From: an uncultured Bacteroidales bacterium | GTDB lineage: Bacteria > Bacteroidota > Bacteroidia > Bacteroidales > UBA3663 | NCBI GenBank assembly: GCA_905235375.1 | Contig: CAJOLH010000020.1 | Location: forward strand, 1-48,000 | Direction: 5' to 3' | Length of the DNA: 48,000 nt | Shown: positions 7,721 to 16,963 of the stretch, piece after piece | Layout of the letters: the number at the start of each line of letters is the position of its first letter | Numbering within the stretch: the first letter of the stretch is position 1 | Notes under the pieces: generated by a model | The model's database searches: none | What the model saw: only the letters and a program-made list of their open reading frames with translations | Told to the model about the DNA's origin: nothing | Made by a program: the position numbers and the translations under genes

Positions 7721-9028
7721 TTACTGGCCGGTGTAGAAGTCGAGGAGCTCGAGGTCCATGAGGGCGGTGTACTTCGATTGGAGTGTCTCCTGTCGGGCAC
7801 GGAGGTAGTTGTTCTTTTCGGTGAGGAGGTCGATGACCGATTCGAGACCGACGTTGTAGCGTTCCTCCATCATCTCGAAGCTCTCCTTGGCTGAGGCTTC
7901 GCTGGCGATGGCGCTCTGGTAACGCGACTGGGCGGAGAGGATATCAAGGTGGAGCGAAGCGATGGTGTTCTGGAGCTTGAGCAGGGCGTTCTCCTGATTG
8001 AGCAGGGCGTTGCTGTGCTGGATCTTGGCACGGTCGATGGAGGTGCGGGTGCGGCGGTTGTCGAGGATGGGCAGGGAGAGGCTCACGCCGATGTTTTCGC
8101 GCATGTGGTCCTTGATCTGTGTGCCGAAGTCGCTGTCATAGACGTTGCCGTTGCCGGTGCTGACACCTCCATTGAGCGAAATGGAGGGCATATAGCCTGC
8201 CTTGGCGATCTTGGTCTGCAGTTCAGCAGCCTTGGTCTGCACCTCAGCCGCCTTGACATCGGGCAGGTTGTTGAGAGCCATCATCTCGGCATCCGCCACG
8301 GAGGGGATGATGGAGAGGACATCCTCGTCGCTGAAGTCCTGGTAGTTGATGCTGAAATCGGTGCCGGGACTGAGCTGGAGGAGTTGCTTGAGCGAAAGGA
8401 TGTTGGAGGCCTCGGTGTTACGGGCAGTGACGAGGTTGTAGATGTTCTGCTGGAGCTGGCTCTCCATCTGCGCAACATCGACCTTGGTTCCCTTGCCGAC
8501 ATCAAGCTTGGCCTTGGTGCGGTCGAGCTCGCGCTGCGCCACTGCTACAATCTCCTCGTTGGTCTGCACACTCTCGTGGGCATAGAGTATCTGATAGTAG
8601 GCCTGGATGATCTGCACCTGGATGCTGTTGGCGGTCTGCTGGGCTTCCAGTTCGGACGCCTGCTTGTTGAGCTTGCTCTGCTGAAGCGTGCGCCAGTTGG
8701 CACCACCGTCGTAGAGGGTCACGTTGGCCGAGAGGCTGTACGATCCGTTGTAGGTGGGGTTCTTCTGCTTGGCATCGAATGTGGAATAGCTCTGGCTCTC
8801 GACCTTCTGGAAACCGAAGTTCTGGGAGGAGCTGAAGGAAAGCGATGGGAAGAGGGCTGCGCGACTGGACTTGATGTCAGCCTCCGCACTCTCGACCGAA
8901 TTTTGTGCCTGCTGTACCTGTATGTTGTTCTCCAAAGCGTAGGTGATGCAGTCGTTGAGCGACCATTCCTGGGCATGGATGGAGGAAACGGAAAGCAACA
9001 GGGCAGTCAGGGTAATGATGGTTTTCAT
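7721..9028 (-). CDS. TolC-family outer-membrane efflux channel
   Basis: The 435-residue protein should form the trimeric outer-membrane duct of the pump. A signal peptide ends around SIHAQEW (about residue 19-22). Two OEP repeats are visible: each begins with a helix such as LNDCITYALENNIQVQQAQ (25-43) or ALNNLPDVKAAEVQTKAAEL and carries long coiled helices. The C-terminal half contains the usual RYNVGLESVIDLLTEKNNYL segment before the end. The length is typical for Bacteroidota TolC homologues. It is the first gene of the operon, with its promoter at 9078-9109. Confidence 0.93.
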   Translation of the reverse strand: MKTIITLTALLLSVSSIHAQEWSLNDCITYALENNIQVQQAQNSVESAEADIKSSRAALFPSLSFSSSQNFGFQKVESQSYSTFDAKQKNPTYNGSYSLSANVTLYDGGANWRTLQQSKLNKQASELEAQQTANSIQVQIIQAYYQILYAHESVQTNEEIVAVAQRELDRTKAKLDVGKGTKVDVAQMESQLQQNIYNLVTARNTEASNILSLKQLLQLSPGTDFSINYQDFSDEDVLSIIPSVADAEMMALNNLPDVKAAEVQTKAAELQTKIAKAGYMPSISLNGGVSTGNGNVYDSDFGTQIKDHMRENIGVSLSLPILDNRRTRTSIDRAKIQHSNALLNQENALLKLQNTIASLHLDILSAQSRYQSAIASEASAKESFEMMEERYNVGLESVIDLLTEKNNYLRARQETLQSKYTALMDLELLDFYTGQ

Positions 9029-9077
9029 AATTTATAATTAACAAGTAAGAATTAACAATCGTATGCGATTTCGGGTG

Positions 9078-9109
9078 CAAATGTACTAAAAAAATTATGA
9101 AACCCCAAA
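9078..9109 (-). promoter_or_regulatory. Promoter of the TolC-MacA-MacB operon
   Basis: On the minus strand, TTTG (9109-9106), a 20-nt spacer and TACATTTG (9085-9078) match the Bacteroidota consensus closely. The start codon at 9028 lies about 45 nt downstream. The remaining upstream bases to 9284 are AT-rich with a small GCATTAATGC palindrome and nothing else recognised. Confidence 0.8.
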
Positions 9110-9284
9110 GAATTCCATAACTTTTTTCCCGAAATTTGCAATAATTATAGATTTGGTGGCATTAATGCCCGAAATAATTGTTAAATGTTAATTGTCTGTT
9201 TTTGAATGGGTATTTCCGTCATTTTGTTCATGCAATTTGAAATCTTGTTGAAGAAATCACACATTTTGTTGAAGAGGAAATAGC

Positions 9285-10871
9285 CTATTCTGCCTCATTT
9301 CGAAGCAGGAATGACGTTGAGACGTAGTTGCCGTCCGTGTCGAAACCTTGCAGCATGATGCGATAGTCGGCAGGAACGGAAGGCGCGGTGAAGACGATGG
9401 GATGCGAGGCATCGGGCACCACCTCGGGGCACCAGACGACGGTGCCTGCCTGTGGGTCGGCGGGGGTGATGAAGGCGGGACGATCCTGCGGGAAGCTGTA
9501 AGACACAAGGTGGGATGTGCGGTCGAGATTGAAGTTGGAGAGCAGTCCCTTCTGCGAGATGAACGAGATGATGCCCCAGAAGGGGGTGTTGCCGAAGGTG
9601 TAGCGGTCGGTGTAGATCATGACATACTTGAGCAGTCGGGCATCGTAGTCGAGGATTTCGTCAATGTCGAACACGGGCATACCGTCGAGCAGGACGAGCG
9701 CCGACCACTTGGAGTATTCGTGCAGGTCAGGGTCGATGATGAAGAGCTGGTTGAAACCATTTATATTGTCGCGCTTCACGCCTCGGACGAATTCGATGAG
9801 GATCTCGCGAACGCTCTTGAACTTGGTGTATTCGTCGAGGTCGTAGCTGTAGTGTGGTTTGCTGGAGAGGATGTTGGCACTGAAGACGAGCGAATCGTTG
9901 GCGAGCCAGTCGGTGATGTCCTGTTCGCGCTGCGCACTTTCGGCACGGCGCTGCAAGTCGGCTTCCGTGCAGCCGATCTCGAGTTTCGGCAAGGAGATGG
10001 GCAGGATCTTGGCGAAAGGCGAAACAAACTCCATAGCGACAGGATGCCCTTCTGCGTCGAAGGTGCTGAGCATGGCAGGACGTTTGCCGAAGATGTTGGT
10101 GGTATAATAGAGCCAAGTGCCGTCGGGCTGCCATTGGCCGTCGAAGATGGCATTCTGTCGGCCTATCATGACGAGGTGGGTTTGCGAGACGATGGAACGG
10201 GCTTCGGTGGGACGCGCCAGGACGAGGTGTCCTTCGCTCTCGGGGAGCATGGGTGTTGCCGGCTGCTGGGTGAGCATACGCCGATCGACGTGCAGGGCAG
10301 AGTAGTCGGGCGACACGAGGTCATTCCGCATCAAGGTGAGCGAGGAGAACAGGAGGTCGCCGCCAAGACTTGCGGGAAGCGTGACGATCCCGCCGGCAAT
10401 GCTGGTGAGGGTCGGGGCCTGGCGTAAGGAGGGAGACGTGGCGATGCTGTCGGTGGGGAGAAAGACGATGTTGTCGGCACGCGACACGTGGGTGGGATTG
10501 ACAATGGAAATGACTTTGGAGAAGAGCGCATCGCTGGTGGCCAGATTGAGGTTGCGCATGGCACGGGTATAGACCGTGAGCAGATAGTTGCCGCTGTGGA
10601 GCGAGGAGGGCAGGGCGATGTCGGCCCAACCACGACCTGCCGTCAGCGATACCAAGCCTTGCGCACAGAGGCGATAGCTGTCGGAAATCTCGACATAGGC
10701 CACGCTGCTGAGCGTGGAAGGGCGCATGTCGTCATCAACGATGCACACGCTGACGTGGAGGCGTTCGCCAGTCAGATAGAGCTCCTTGTCGGTGAGCGCG
10801 AGGGCACGCTCGGCAGCGCGGCATGGGAGGGCGCAGCAGAGGAGAAGAAGAAATATGATTCGCTTTGTCAT
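9285..10871 (-). CDS. Secreted MG2-like protein linked to a TonB-dependent receptor
   Basis: I take the start at 10871 (MTKRIIFLLLLCCALPCRA, a clear signal peptide); a longer frame to 10991 would overlap the preceding DUF4249 gene by about 85 nt and has no signal. The mature 528-residue product opens with LALTDKELYLTGERLHVSV, the pattern of MG2/macroglobulin-like domains found in Bacteroidota exported proteins (TDK..Y..GE.l). A C-terminal segment with ALVLLDGMPVFDIDEILDYD resembles the plug-like LDG.p..di..i motif of such proteins. It is the third gene of a transcription unit with the receptor (12110-15031) and the DUF4249 lipoprotein, starting 35 nt after the latter. It is probably periplasmic or surface-exposed and helps that receptor; the substrate is unknown. 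Confidence 0.72.
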   Translation of the reverse strand: MTKRIIFLLLLCCALPCRAAERALALTDKELYLTGERLHVSVCIVDDDMRPSTLSSVAYVEISDSYRLCAQGLVSLTAGRGWADIALPSSLHSGNYLLTVYTRAMRNLNLATSDALFSKVISIVNPTHVSRADNIVFLPTDSIATSPSLRQAPTLTSIAGGIVTLPASLGGDLLFSSLTLMRNDLVSPDYSALHVDRRMLTQQPATPMLPESEGHLVLARPTEARSIVSQTHLVMIGRQNAIFDGQWQPDGTWLYYTTNIFGKRPAMLSTFDAEGHPVAMEFVSPFAKILPISLPKLEIGCTEADLQRRAESAQREQDITDWLANDSLVFSANILSSKPHYSYDLDEYTKFKSVREILIEFVRGVKRDNINGFNQLFIIDPDLHEYSKWSALVLLDGMPVFDIDEILDYDARLLKYVMIYTDRYTFGNTPFWGIISFISQKGLLSNFNLDRTSHLVSYSFPQDRPAFITPADPQAGTVVWCPEVVPDASHPIVFTAPSVPADYRIMLQGFDTDGNYVSTSFLLRNEAE

Positions 10872-10906
10872 GGGAAGTTGGCAGGAGTTTGCAGGATTAG
10901 TGGAAG

Positions 10907-12106
10907 TTAATTGTCTTCCCAGAAGCTGGGACGGGTGAGGGATGCACCCCAGAAGGGGGAGGTGCAATCGACACACCATCGGCTTGCCCAAGATGCGGGT
11001 GGGGTGAATTCCGGACGATATTCATAGACGCGCCATCCTTGTTGCCAAAGGTCTTGCCATGACGATTTCATGACAGTTTCATCGTCGGCAATCTCCACCA
11101 GACGCTTATCGATATGCCCTACTGATTTGCGATCGACGTAGATGTGGGCAGAGGTGGAGTTAAGGCTCACGCCGATAAATCCGATGGCCTGAACATCGGA
11201 CGTCTGGCAATGGATGTTGGAGGGCAAGGCGGAAGGCTGGGGCGTAAAGAGACCTCCCATCTCGTCGCTGAGTTGGGCAGAGAGGCGCTCATATTCGTAT
11301 TCTTCGCGGGAGATGGCGGTCTGATAGATACGGGTGTAGTAGCGATAGTTGAACCGATTGTCGTCCTTGTCGGCATTATAGACCACGAAGTTGCGCATTT
11401 GTCCGGACTGATAGTTTTCGTTGTCCCCATAGATGTAGGAGGGGTCGTAGTGTTGCGCCCATCCGATATTGAGGAGGGTGCTGGCGGGAATGATCTGGTC
11501 AGTTTCCGGATCGTATTCGTACAGGGCGACCAATGGGGTGTGTACTTCCCAGGTCTCTTCGTAGTTCCAGCGGTAATATTGCTTCTCGGCAGGAGCGGCG
11601 GCGGGGGTGACCATGAAACTGACATTTTGGCCATCAACGGCCATTTCCCAATTAAGTTCCTCGATTTCGGGCGTGGGGAGTGGTTCCAGCGGTGTGGATG
11701 TGTAGGTGTTGTCGTCCCAGACTACTTCGAGCCAGTATTTGCTGGACGGATCGAGTTGTCCGACATGGACGAGATACGCACCTGCGTTGATGCCATAGCC
11801 AGCGTCAGCGAAACTCTCGTACCCATAGTAGTTGCCATTAAGTTCGCCCCCTTTCCAAACCTCACCGTTCGAACCGTGGACGGCAATCTGCGCACCATGG
11901 ATCGAGACACCTCCGTATAATTCCTCGTAGTCGGGCTGGATGGCTATGCTGTGCGAAAGGTAGAAGATGCAGGCGGTGCTGCTTTGGATGGTGCCTTCGA
12001 TGCAAAGAATCCTCGTGTCGGACGAAGATAGGTTTGCATTGAACTCATCGACACAGGAGCAGCACAGTAACGAGGCTATTATAATATAATATATGTACGT
12101 GCGCAT
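10907..12106 (-). CDS. DUF4249 lipoprotein, TonB-receptor partner
   Basis: The 399-residue product carries a lipoprotein signal (IIIASLLCCSC, Cys18) followed by VDEFNANL. The N-terminal part (ILCIEGTIQSSTACIFYLSHS) matches the opening of DUF4249 proteins, which are encoded beside TonB-dependent receptors in Bacteroidota and are thought to be surface or periplasmic accessory lipoproteins. It starts 3 nt after the receptor stop codon, indicating translational coupling. The central and C-terminal beta-rich part has no recognised catalytic motif. The family call rests on the N-terminus and on gene context. Confidence 0.8.
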   Translation of the reverse strand: MRTYIYYIIIASLLCCSCVDEFNANLSSSDTRILCIEGTIQSSTACIFYLSHSIAIQPDYEELYGGVSIHGAQIAVHGSNGEVWKGGELNGNYYGYESFADAGYGINAGAYLVHVGQLDPSSKYWLEVVWDDNTYTSTPLEPLPTPEIEELNWEMAVDGQNVSFMVTPAAAPAEKQYYRWNYEETWEVHTPLVALYEYDPETDQIIPASTLLNIGWAQHYDPSYIYGDNENYQSGQMRNFVVYNADKDDNRFNYRYYTRIYQTAISREEYEYERLSAQLSDEMGGLFTPQPSALPSNIHCQTSDVQAIGFIGVSLNSTSAHIYVDRKSVGHIDKRLVEIADDETVMKSSWQDLWQQGWRVYEYRPEFTPPASWASRWCVDCTSPFWGASLTRPSFWEDN

Positions 12107-12109
12107 GAG

Positions 12110-15031
12110 TCAGAACTTGATATTATAGGAAACGAATGGGATGGGAGCGCCGAAGATCGAGAGCTTGTAGCCCCGGATGGAGCCGTAGTTGCCAAGATAG
12201 TAGATCGAATAGGCGTTCTTTCGAGCCAGGAGATTGTAGCATCCGAGGGAGAACCAGGAATGGAAGAGTGCGGTGAGATGATGGGAGGGCTCGATGTTGA
12301 ACGAGGCATCAACGCGGAAATAGTCGGGCATACGATATCCGTTGCGTTCGGTGTAGAACGGAAGGAAACGCCTTTGCGACTGGTTGTAGTACTGCCCTGC
12401 AGGAATGGTGGTGGGACGGCCGGTGCTGTAGTCGAGGTTCATCGAAAGGCTATAGCGATGGGTGAACTTGTAGTTGCCGACAAACTTGACTTCGTGCGGC
12501 CTGTCGTATTCGGCAGGGAACCACGAGCCACCATTGATGGCCAGCGCGGCTGATGTGTCGTCCTGCTGGAGCTCGGTGCGCGAATAGCTGTAGCTGATCC
12601 AGCCGGTGAGCATACCTACATCCTTCTTGAGCTGAAGCTCGATGCCGTAGGCACGGCCACGGACACCGAGGACGTCGTTCTCGAGGTCGGGATTCATGAG
12701 CAGTTGGCCTGCACTGCGGTAGGTCAGGTAGTTGTTCATCTGCTTGTAGTAGGCCTCGACGTTGACTTCGTACTTGGCATTGTGGGTCTGGTAGTAATAG
12801 CCGGCAGCCACCTGCCATCCGTCCTGGGGCTTGATGCGGGAATTGCTGAGCGTCCAGGTGTCGGTGGGCGACATGATGCTGGTGTTCGATACCTTGTGAA
12901 TGAACTGGTGCATCGTGTTGAAGCTGGCCTTGACGGACTGGTCCTCGTCGAGCTTATAGCTGGCCGAGAGACGTACTTCGGGCGACTGGTAGGTGTGGGT
13001 TTTCCCTTCGCGCAGGGCATTGAAAAGATTGTAGCGGAGACCGCCGATGACCTTCAGACGGGGCATCACCTGCCAGGTGTCTTCGGCAAAGATGGCCGAC
13101 TCGATGGCCTTGTCGTCGTCGAGTTCGCGGAAGGCAATAAATGAATTGTCACCAACGGGTTCGTAGGTGCCGGGATTGATCAGATAGAACTGGGAGTGAA
13201 GGCCAGCCTGCAACTGGTGGTTGTCGTTGATCGAGATGTTGACATTGGCGCGTGCAAACCATTGGTTGATGTCGAACGAAAGGCGAGCTGCCTCGTAAAT
13301 CTTCTCGGTCTCTTCGTTGTAGTAGTCGTAATGATCCAAGCCGATGCTGAGGCTGGAGTTGATGCGGCTGTTGTAACGGCTCTTCCATTCGAGCGAACCG
13401 TTGATGTTGGAGTAGCCGTAACGGCTGTAAGGCGAGAAGGAGAATCGGTCGTGACTGCTGTAGAAATAGGCGTTGATGCGATGGTCGCGGTTGATGGCTG
13501 TGGCGAGAGTGGCACTGATGTCCCAGAAGCCAGCCTTGCCATTGCGGTAACCGCTTTTCTCGGGAACCATGTCGAGCATCCAGTCGCTATAGGTGGAGCG
13601 ACCGCCCACAAGGAGCGAGACGTGGTCGGGGATGACAGGTATTTCGAGATTGGCCTTGCTGGTGACGAGTCCGATGCTGGCCGAACCATGGAACTCCTTC
13701 CAGTCGGCATTGCGGTTGTGGATGTCCATGACCGAGGAGATGCGACCGCCATATTGTGCAGGGATGCCGCTCTTGTAGAGTTCGGTCTCGCCCACCATGT
13801 CGCTGTTGAATGCCGAGAAGATGCCGAACATGTGCATCGGATTGAATACGGTGTTTCCATTGAGCAGGATGAGGTTCTGGTCGGCAGCACCGCCGCGCAC
13901 ATTGAAGCCGCTCGAAGCTTCGCCCATGGTCTTTACGCCTGGGAGGGTCTGCACGACCTTCATGACGTCGGCTTCGCCCAGCGCCAGCGGGATATTGCGA
14001 AGCTGGGCGGGACGGAACTTCTCCATGCCCACCTGGGCGTTGTTGACCTTCTGCTGGAAGCCACGCACTGTGACTTCGTCAAGGATGTGGTCCTCGCGAA
14101 TGGGTTCGATGTCAGCGAAGATGTCCGATTCGGAGAAAGATTCCTCCTCGTCGTACTGCGGGCGGTTGTCGCCAAGATAAGCCTGATAGGTAATGACTTT
14201 GACAGGCTCGTCCTTGAAGATCGAGTCGGGGGCGAGAAGAGGGCGAAGAGATGTTTTAGGGGTTTGAAAGGTTTGAGTGGTTTGAGAGGTTTTAGGGGTT
14301 TGAAAGGTTTGAGCGGTTTGAGAGGTGAAGAAGGGAGAAGTAGGGTCGGCAGCAAGCAACTTGTCGAGGTATATGACATCTTCGCACAGGCTCGATTCCA
14401 GATGATCCTTGTTGTACTTGTGCTTCGCCTTGCGACTATTGCTGCGCAGAGGCTGCTTATACTGCGGGAAGGCTTCGGTGAGGCTTTTGACACTCTTGAG
14501 TCTCAAGCGCGAGGAGTCAGGCATGAGGAGGAAATAGTCATCGAACTGGTCGAGGCTGTGTAGTGTGTGCATCTCTCGGATGATATCGCCGCCACGACTT
14601 TTGAAACGCCGATGAACCAAGGACACGTTTTCTCCTTCATGGAGGATCTGCTGGAAACGACCGTCGATAGGCACGAAACGTTTGCCATCGACGACGAAAT
14701 AGTCAATCTTGTCCTGGTCGGGAAGAATGGATATGCCTTTGACGGGGGAGAGAACGGTCAGCCAGTTCCGATAGATGTCGTAACGCAACCAGACGTTGCG
14801 ATAGAGCCGACCTTCGAAACAAACATCGCCTTGCTCAAATTCCCGGCTGTTCCAGTAGGGATGGCTGACCCACGCTACTTTTGGAAACCCCGGTTCGAGG
14901 CGACCGTGGTAGAGGGCTGCATGGTCGCCTGCTGCCTGAAGGTACTGCTCGAAAGTTTGTGCCTTGAGCGAAGGGGCGAAGGATAGAAGCAGGCATGAAA
15001 ACCAGCTGAGGAAAATACCTTTGCTTGACAT
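12110..15031 (-). CDS. TonB-dependent outer-membrane receptor with unusual N-terminal domain
   Basis: This 973-residue protein has a signal peptide (about 1-24), an N-terminal domain of about 280 residues, a plug and a 22-strand-type barrel. The plug shows DEVTVRG..., VMKVVQTLPGVKTMGEASSGFNVRGG and DQNLILLNGNTVFNPMHMFG, typical of the transporters in this group. The barrel ends in F (IPFVSYNIKF), the usual outer-membrane signature. The N-terminal domain (FEGRLYRNVWLRYDIYRNWL and so on) is not the carboxypeptidase-like fold that most Bacteroidota receptors have at this point. A 12-residue duplicated linker (TSQT.QTFQTPK) encoded by 14253-14324 separates this domain from the plug. It is the first gene of an operon with the DUF4249 and MG2-like proteins. 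The ligand is unknown. Confidence 0.92.
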   Translation of the reverse strand: MSSKGIFLSWFSCLLLSFAPSLKAQTFEQYLQAAGDHAALYHGRLEPGFPKVAWVSHPYWNSREFEQGDVCFEGRLYRNVWLRYDIYRNWLTVLSPVKGISILPDQDKIDYFVVDGKRFVPIDGRFQQILHEGENVSLVHRRFKSRGGDIIREMHTLHSLDQFDDYFLLMPDSSRLRLKSVKSLTEAFPQYKQPLRSNSRKAKHKYNKDHLESSLCEDVIYLDKLLAADPTSPFFTSQTAQTFQTPKTSQTTQTFQTPKTSLRPLLAPDSIFKDEPVKVITYQAYLGDNRPQYDEEESFSESDIFADIEPIREDHILDEVTVRGFQQKVNNAQVGMEKFRPAQLRNIPLALGEADVMKVVQTLPGVKTMGEASSGFNVRGGAADQNLILLNGNTVFNPMHMFGIFSAFNSDMVGETELYKSGIPAQYGGRISSVMDIHNRNADWKEFHGSASIGLVTSKANLEIPVIPDHVSLLVGGRSTYSDWMLDMVPEKSGYRNGKAGFWDISATLATAINRDHRINAYFYSSHDRFSFSPYSRYGYSNINGSLEWKSRYNSRINSSLSIGLDHYDYYNEETEKIYEAARLSFDINQWFARANVNISINDNHQLQAGLHSQFYLINPGTYEPVGDNSFIAFRELDDDKAIESAIFAEDTWQVMPRLKVIGGLRYNLFNALREGKTHTYQSPEVRLSASYKLDEDQSVKASFNTMHQFIHKVSNTSIMSPTDTWTLSNSRIKPQDGWQVAAGYYYQTHNAKYEVNVEAYYKQMNNYLTYRSAGQLLMNPDLENDVLGVRGRAYGIELQLKKDVGMLTGWISYSYSRTELQQDDTSAALAINGGSWFPAEYDRPHEVKFVGNYKFTHRYSLSMNLDYSTGRPTTIPAGQYYNQSQRRFLPFYTERNGYRMPDYFRVDASFNIEPSHHLTALFHSWFSLGCYNLLARKNAYSIYYLGNYGSIRGYKLSIFGAPIPFVSYNIKF
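14253..14324. repeat. Two 36-bp direct repeats inside the receptor gene, built of 9-bp units
   Basis: Copies at 14253-14288 and 14289-14324 differ at one base (T or C in GAGNGG). Each copy is four variants of the 9-bp GAGGGGTTT motif also seen in tandem at 6404-6448. The insertion keeps the receptor frame open and encodes TFQTPKTSQT-type repeats in a linker. Confidence 0.88.
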
Positions 15032-15149
15032 GTCAGAATTAGGAATGTATGATGATGGGGAATCATCATATTCTTTATAGTGTATTGTTTATATCGAATA
15101 AATGCGGAATGATGCGAAACCTTGCATCGTTGGACATCGTTTTTAATAA

Positions 15150-15185
15150 TCGCCCATTGTTGCATGGAAATTGGACAATAGGCGA
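15150..15185 (-). terminator. Hairpin terminator after gldH
   Basis: TCGCCCATTGT (15150-15160) pairs with ACAATAGGCGA (15175-15185), with one G-U-type mismatch, around a 14-nt loop. On the minus strand it is followed by TTATTAAAAACG, weakly T-rich. It lies right after the gldH stop codon at 15190 and before the receptor operon. Confidence 0.55.
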
Positions 15186-15189
15186 TGGT

Positions 15190-15720
15190 TCAGTATTGTT
15201 TTGATAACGAAAGTCCGATGGCTGAAAGACCGGTAAATCCATGCATATCCTTCGTGTCGGGGATGAGCATCATTCGATAGGTTCCTAAGGAGTCGAAGCG
15301 GATGGTGATGCCGTCGATGAAGCCGTCGTAGTCGATGAGCGAACCCCAGGAGGGACCGAGGGGGCGTCCCAAGGTATCGCGGACTGCGGGGGCGATGTGC
15401 TGGCGCAAGATGTTGCGTACGATGTGTTCACGACCACCGGTGGTGTCGGTCTGCTGGATGATGAGCTGCATAGGCACCCGCGCATAGTGATAATCAGCCG
15501 ACATTCGCACGCTGTAGCCCATGATGTAGGGTATGCCTTGCTGGATAGGAGTGCGGATGGTCGAGGGGAAAGTGATCTGTAAGGGGAAGAACAGGGTGTC
15601 GGCATCTTTCCATCCGAAGATGGATACATCGAGAACCTCGTTGTAGTCAGGCACTGTCGCGTCCGGTCTATTTTGACATGCAGTCAGCACCATTGCTGTC
15701 ACCCACACCATTGCCATCAT
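15190..15720 (-). CDS. gldH: GldH-family lipoprotein
   Basis: GldH is a lipoprotein first described in gliding motility and type IX secretion work, and is widely kept in non-gliding Bacteroidales. I choose the ATG at 15720 (MMAMVWVTAMVLTACQN, lipobox LTAC), preceded by a GAAGG stretch, giving 176 residues; the frame is open to 15837 but that extension has no signal. The mature part has the family pattern: short N-terminal strand, W.DADTLFFPLQ, then paired beta segments (GYSVRMSADYHYARVPMQLI). The start overlaps the end of ricT (stop at 15668) by about 53 nt, suggesting coupled translation. The ricT-gldH pairing is what I expect from other Bacteroidales. Confidence 0.8.
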   Translation of the reverse strand: MMAMVWVTAMVLTACQNRPDATVPDYNEVLDVSIFGWKDADTLFFPLQITFPSTIRTPIQQGIPYIMGYSVRMSADYHYARVPMQLIIQQTDTTGGREHIVRNILRQHIAPAVRDTLGRPLGPSWGSLIDYDGFIDGITIRFDSLGTYRMMLIPDTKDMHGFTGLSAIGLSLSKQY

Positions 15721-16933
15721 TGCCCTTCGACGGATCGCCTTGATTGGGATTCCCCTGCTGTTTGTTGTCATTGTTGCGGGTCTTGTTAGCGCGTTTCTTC
15801 TTTTTCTTCGAGCGGTCGAACCGATTGAGTGCCTCATCGCCTACTCCGTCGGTGAACTCGGGACTGCTGCTCCTCTGGGGGCTGTCGATATCGAGCCGTT
15901 CGGGTTTTTCGCCACGCTTGTTCTGATGATAGACATCGAAGGCGCGCTGGGCAGAGATGGTGACCAGGTTGAAGCCGCCTTCGCGTCCGGAGGAATAGGT
16001 GCATTTGCGAGCCAGTGTATCGACCTTGAACTGGTGCCATTCGCCGCCGAGGGTGTAGAGGACGATGTCCTTGCCCGGTATCTCGCCGCTGGCTTCCATG
16101 TAGCAGTCAACCTCGTAGTTGAGGCAGCACTTCAGCTTGGCACATTGACCTGCCAGTTTTTGAGGGTTGAGCGAGAGATCCTGGAATCGGGCGGCAGCAG
16201 TGCCAACCGACTGGAAGCGTGTCTGCCACTTGGCGCAGCAGAGCTCGCGACCGCAGGGACCGATGCCGCCTATGCGCCCAGCCTCCTGGCGTGCGCCAAT
16301 CTGCTTCATCTCGATGCGGATTTTGAAGGCGGCAGCCAGGTCCTTGATGAGCTGCCTGAAATCGACGCGCCCATCGGCGATGTAGTAGAAGATGGCCTTC
16401 TGCCCATCGCCCTGAAACTCCACGTCGCCGATCTTCATCTCCAGGCCGAGGCCTTCGGCAATCTGACGACTGCGCAGCATCGTCTCCTGCTCGCGGGCTT
16501 TTGCCTCGTAGTAGCGCTGCATATCGTTCTCGCGTGCTATGCGAAACACTTTCTTCTGTGCATCGGGCGAATCGAAGTGGAAGTTGCACTTCTTCATCTG
16601 CAGATGCACCAGATAGCCGGTGAGGGTCACCTCGCCGATGTCGTGCCCGGGATTGCCCTCGACAGCCACGATGTCGCCCTTATGCAGGTCCAGACCTTCG
16701 GAGTTGAGGTAATAGCCCTTGCGGGTGTTCTTGAACTGCACCTCCACGTAGGGGCACTCGCCGACAAGTTCCGGAGCATCGTCCATATAGTCATAGACCA
16801 TCTGGGGCTTGTTCTGTCGGCAGGCATGGCAGTGGCTTCGGCAGTTGTCCGAGTCCTTCTGGCAGGGTTCCGACTGAAAAACCTCGTATGGCTCTATGGC
16901 GTCGATATATTCGATTTCCTTTTTTGCTGCCAT
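15668..16933 (-). CDS. ricT: PSP1-domain protein, RicT-like
   Basis: This 421-residue cytoplasmic protein contains a PSP1 domain (about residues 60-290). RicT in Bacillus works with RicA and RicF in an iron-sulfur complex that acts on RNase Y; in this window the gene is next to rny, which fits a link to RNA decay. Visible features are an N-terminal Cys cluster (CQKDSDNCRSHCHAC, about 20-34), GPCGRELCCAKW and CAKLKCCLNYE, all rich in candidate metal-binding cysteines. The C-terminal 70 residues are Lys/Asn/Gly-rich low-complexity sequence (KKKKKRANKTRNNDNKQQG) overlapping gldH. It starts 30 nt after rny. Confidence 0.85.
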   Translation of the reverse strand: MAAKKEIEYIDAIEPYEVFQSEPCQKDSDNCRSHCHACRQNKPQMVYDYMDDAPELVGECPYVEVQFKNTRKGYYLNSEGLDLHKGDIVAVEGNPGHDIGEVTLTGYLVHLQMKKCNFHFDSPDAQKKVFRIARENDMQRYYEAKAREQETMLRSRQIAEGLGLEMKIGDVEFQGDGQKAIFYYIADGRVDFRQLIKDLAAAFKIRIEMKQIGARQEAGRIGGIGPCGRELCCAKWQTRFQSVGTAAARFQDLSLNPQKLAGQCAKLKCCLNYEVDCYMEASGEIPGKDIVLYTLGGEWHQFKVDTLARKCTYSSGREGGFNLVTISAQRAFDVYHQNKRGEKPERLDIDSPQRSSSPEFTDGVGDEALNRFDRSKKKKKRANKTRNNDNKQQGNPNQGDPSKGNDGNGVGDSNGADCMSK

Positions 16934-16963
16934 GAGATATCCTTTCAGCTATTGCAGCCCGGC

